A DNA stretch of 53,748 nucleotides from UBA1715 sp036752345 (GTDB taxonomy: Bacteria; Bacteroidota; Bacteroidia; Bacteroidales; UBA1715), in contig DAIOSV010000008.1 in NCBI GenBank assembly GCA_036752345.1, positions 1 through 53,748 of the forward strand, given 5' to 3'. The position numbers and the translations under genes are program-made. The notes under the pieces were generated by a model. That model was not told the DNA's origin. It saw only the letters and a program-made list of their open reading frames with translations, and searched no databases. Positions 51,565-53,748 of this stretch are shown in pieces. The number at the start of each line of letters is the position of its first letter. The stretch's first letter is position 1.

Positions 51565-53424
51565 ATGTGCGGAATTGCCGGATATTACTCCTTAGACACA
51601 GTCTTTAATTCTCACGAATTGACTCCCGTAGGCCATGCGCTGCAGCATCGCGGCCCTGAGGTGCAAGGTGAGTATTCTGATTCCGCTGTAGGGCTTGTAC
51701 ATCGCCGCCTTAAAATTATAGATTTATCTGATGATTCAAATCAGCCAATGTATTCGGATGACGGACAATGCGTTATGGCGTATAATGGAGAGATATATAA
51801 CTATAGCGAACTTCGTCGTGAACGGCAGATTCAAGTAAAAACAGCCTGTGACACCGAGATAGTGCTTTCAATGCTCTCTTCCGATGGACCGGAAGTTTGC
51901 AATGAATTTAACGGCATGTTTGCCATTGCCTTCTACGATATCAAGCAGCAGAAACTCACCCTCATCCGTGATAGAATGGGAGTGAAGCCTCTCTATTATT
52001 TTTGGGATGGGTTACATTTTGCATTTGCTTCTGAAATTAAAGCGTTACTTCAATTTGATTTTATAAAAAATAATAAGTCAGTTGATTATGAATCATTAAA
52101 CATATTTCTTCATCTTGGCTATACCGGAACGGAAAAAACCATTTATCGAAATATTTTTAAAGTGCCTGCCGGTTCGTATATGACGATAGACAAGTCCGGC
52201 ATTTCGGAACATTCATTTTGGCGCTCATACGATAAATTGGAAAATCAAACCATCGACGATTATTATCAAGCAAAAGAAATTTTGCGCGATATGGTTGAGC
52301 AATCAGTTCGGTATCGCTTGAAGAGCGACGTGCCTTTTGGCGCATTCCTGAGTGGAGGCATTGATTCTTCGTTGGTGTCGGCTGTGGCGCAGCGAAATCT
52401 TTCAACCCGTCTTAAAACGTTCACGATAGCATTTGCCGAGCAAAAATATGACGAAAGCGATTCTGCCCGACAAATAGCTGAATATTTGGGAACTGATCAT
52501 ACTGAATTGATTGTCACTCAAAAAGATGCAATAGATTTATTACCTTCTATACTTGATACCTTTGATGATTTGTTTGCTGATTCGTCTTGTATTCCAACCA
52601 TGTTGGTTTCACAGTTAGCAAAAACGCAAGTAACCATGGCACTTTCCGGCGATGGTGGCGATGAATTGTTTATGGGATATGGCGCATATAAATGGGCTCG
52701 TCGTTTGCAAAATCCTTTATTACGCTATTCTCGGAAACCTTTGTATCAAATATCACGATTGGGAAACTCTTGGAGTAAACGTGGAGGTAAAGTAATTAAT
52801 TACTCTGATAAAGAACAAATACCATCACATATATTCTCACAGGAACAGTGTCTTTTTTCTCGAAAAGAAATCGCCGAAGTTTTGCAACCGGATTTTGCTC
52901 GTTCGTTTTCTCTTGAGAATGAAATTGCTCCCGCAACGCGCAAAATTTCGCCTGCTGAAAATCAGGCCTTGTTTGATGTAAATTATTATTTACGTGAAGA
53001 TTTGCTTCAAAAGGTTGACCGTTCCTCAATGAAATATTCTCTTGAAGTCCGTGTGCCTTTGCTTGATTACAACATTGTTGAGTTTGCGCTCAATCTTAAT
53101 GAGAACTTGAAGATTCACGATGGGGTGCATAAGTATTTGCTCAAAGAAGTATTGTATGAGTATATTCCGTCTTCTCTTTTTGATCGTCCAAAGTGGGGAT
53201 TTTCTATTCCACTCAGCAATTGGTTAAAAGGTGATTTACATTTTCTTATCGATACTTACTTAAATGAAGACTTGATAAAGAAAGTAGGCATCTTTAATCC
53301 GAAAAAAGTACATATTCTACTTGAAAAATTTAAAGGAAGTCGCTATAACCATTTGTATAACAGAATATGGCAAATGATTCTGGTACAAAAGTTTATGGTC
53401 GAAAAATTCTCAAACAATGAGTAA
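51565..53424 (+). CDS. asnB: Glutamine-hydrolysing asparagine synthase (AsnB family)
   Basis: Transfers amide nitrogen from glutamine. The N-terminal glutaminase domain begins with the nucleophile Cys2 (MCGIAGYYS) and includes HRGPE and YNGEIYNY. The synthetase domain has the ATP-pyrophosphatase loop SGGIDSSLVSA (near 262) and LSGDGGDELFMGY. 619 aa. Such AsnB paralogues are frequent in capsule/O-antigen loci, where they may amidate sugar acids; the overlapping glycosyltransferase gene downstream favours that over plain asparagine supply. The actual acceptor is not known. Confidence 0.92.
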   Translation: MCGIAGYYSLDTVFNSHELTPVGHALQHRGPEVQGEYSDSAVGLVHRRLKIIDLSDDSNQPMYSDDGQCVMAYNGEIYNYSELRRERQIQVKTACDTEIVLSMLSSDGPEVCNEFNGMFAIAFYDIKQQKLTLIRDRMGVKPLYYFWDGLHFAFASEIKALLQFDFIKNNKSVDYESLNIFLHLGYTGTEKTIYRNIFKVPAGSYMTIDKSGISEHSFWRSYDKLENQTIDDYYQAKEILRDMVEQSVRYRLKSDVPFGAFLSGGIDSSLVSAVAQRNLSTRLKTFTIAFAEQKYDESDSARQIAEYLGTDHTELIVTQKDAIDLLPSILDTFDDLFADSSCIPTMLVSQLAKTQVTMALSGDGGDELFMGYGAYKWARRLQNPLLRYSRKPLYQISRLGNSWSKRGGKVINYSDKEQIPSHIFSQEQCLFSRKEIAEVLQPDFARSFSLENEIAPATRKISPAENQALFDVNYYLREDLLQKVDRSSMKYSLEVRVPLLDYNIVEFALNLNENLKIHDGVHKYLLKEVLYEYIPSSLFDRPKWGFSIPLSNWLKGDLHFLIDTYLNEDLIKKVGIFNPKKVHILLEKFKGSRYNHLYNRIWQMILVQKFMVEKFSNNE

Positions 53425-53748
53425 CCAAACCGGAGTTTTGTATGTTTCGTACGATGGCATGACCGACAACCTTGGTCAGTCACAGGTGATTCCGTACCTT
53501 CAGAAATTGTCGACACAAGGGTTTGCTATTCATATTATCAGTTGCGAGAAACCTCAGATGTTTGAGAAACGACAAAACGTAATCCGAAAGTTGCTCAGTG
53601 CATCGGGCATAGTGTGGCATCCAATTCCCTATACATCAAAACCGGCGGTTGTGTCAACCATGTACGATTTGCACATCATGGAACGCGAAGCACGCGAAAT
53701 TATAAAGGACAAAACAAACAACATCCGTTTGTTGCATTGCCGCAGTTA
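53417..53748 (+). CDS. Glycosyltransferase, GT4-like, N-terminal part (runs off the window)
   Basis: Partial gene, open to the right edge: about 110 codons from an ATG that overlaps the end of asnB by eight bases. The N-terminus reads VLYVSYDGMTDNLGQSQVI, a motif of Bacteroidota GT4-type glycosyltransferases, and continues into an alternating Rossmann-like pattern. The catalytic C-terminal domain is outside the window. With asnB it suggests a surface-polysaccharide cluster continuing to the right. Confidence 0.8.
   Translation, partial: MSNQTGVLYVSYDGMTDNLGQSQVIPYLQKLSTQGFAIHIISCEKPQMFEKRQNVIRKLLSASGIVWHPIPYTSKPAVVSTMYDLHIMEREAREIIKDKTNNIRLLHCRS

Overview
This window is a piece of a Bacteroidota (Bacteroidetes) chromosome, most likely from an uncultured or metagenome-derived member of the order Bacteroidales. 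The evidence is: gliding-motility family genes (gldD, gldA), the lineage-typical proteins DUF4292 and DUF4175, the purH-mreB-mreC-mreD-mrdA-rodA order, low G+C, many promoters with the Bacteroidota -7 box TAnnTTTG close to the start codon, and no usable Shine-Dalgarno sequences. kdsA, lipoprotein signals and an outer-membrane barrel show a Gram-negative envelope. A run of exactly 100 N (17100-17199) marks a scaffold gap, so this is a draft assembly. No rRNA, tRNA, CRISPR array, transposase or phage gene was seen.

Layout. 300-1832: a secreted GH5 glucanase with an unusual inserted helical module. 1914-13900: an uninterrupted minus-strand block with galE/gldD, ssb, the cell-shape operon (purH, mreBCD, mrdA, rodA), a LysM glucosaminidase, and a pseudouridine synthase with panB. 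14114-29710: an uninterrupted plus-strand block with a flippase, a very A+T-rich intergenic stretch, dut, a gapped nucleotidyltransferase, a short TPR protein, a DUF4292 lipoprotein, an EnvC-like murein hydrolase activator, DUF4175, ybeY, mnmG, an M16 peptidase, a Sua5-type protein, a thioesterase and a LytS/LytTR two-component pair. 29712-48447: short operons on alternating strands (aminopeptidase P, phosphate transporter, U32/pepT/kdsA, leuS, an outer-membrane lipoprotein, an SGNH hydrolase, sufS/LD-carboxypeptidase/methyltransferase-like, mltG, alkaline phosphatase, NUDIX). 48446-53748: pyrE, gldA, an MltD-like transglycosylase, asnB and the start of a glycosyltransferase, possibly the entry to a surface-polysaccharide locus.

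Functionally the window is mostly housekeeping with a strong cell-envelope theme: peptidoglycan synthesis (RodA, PBP2, MreBCD), remodelling (glucosaminidase, EnvC-like activator, MltG, MltD-like, LD-carboxypeptidase), LPS and polysaccharide building (KdsA, GalE, flippase, nucleotidyltransferase, AsnB, glycosyltransferase) and outer-membrane lipoproteins.

The most notable observations are the Spy/LTXXQ-like insertion inside the GH5 catalytic barrel, two copies of a CCACGTGG palindrome just after mnmG (one containing the start codon of the M16 peptidase gene), the divergent NUDIX/pyrE pair whose start codons overlap, and a dyad centred on the predicted promoter of the two-component operon. I did not find a clearly new multi-gene system.
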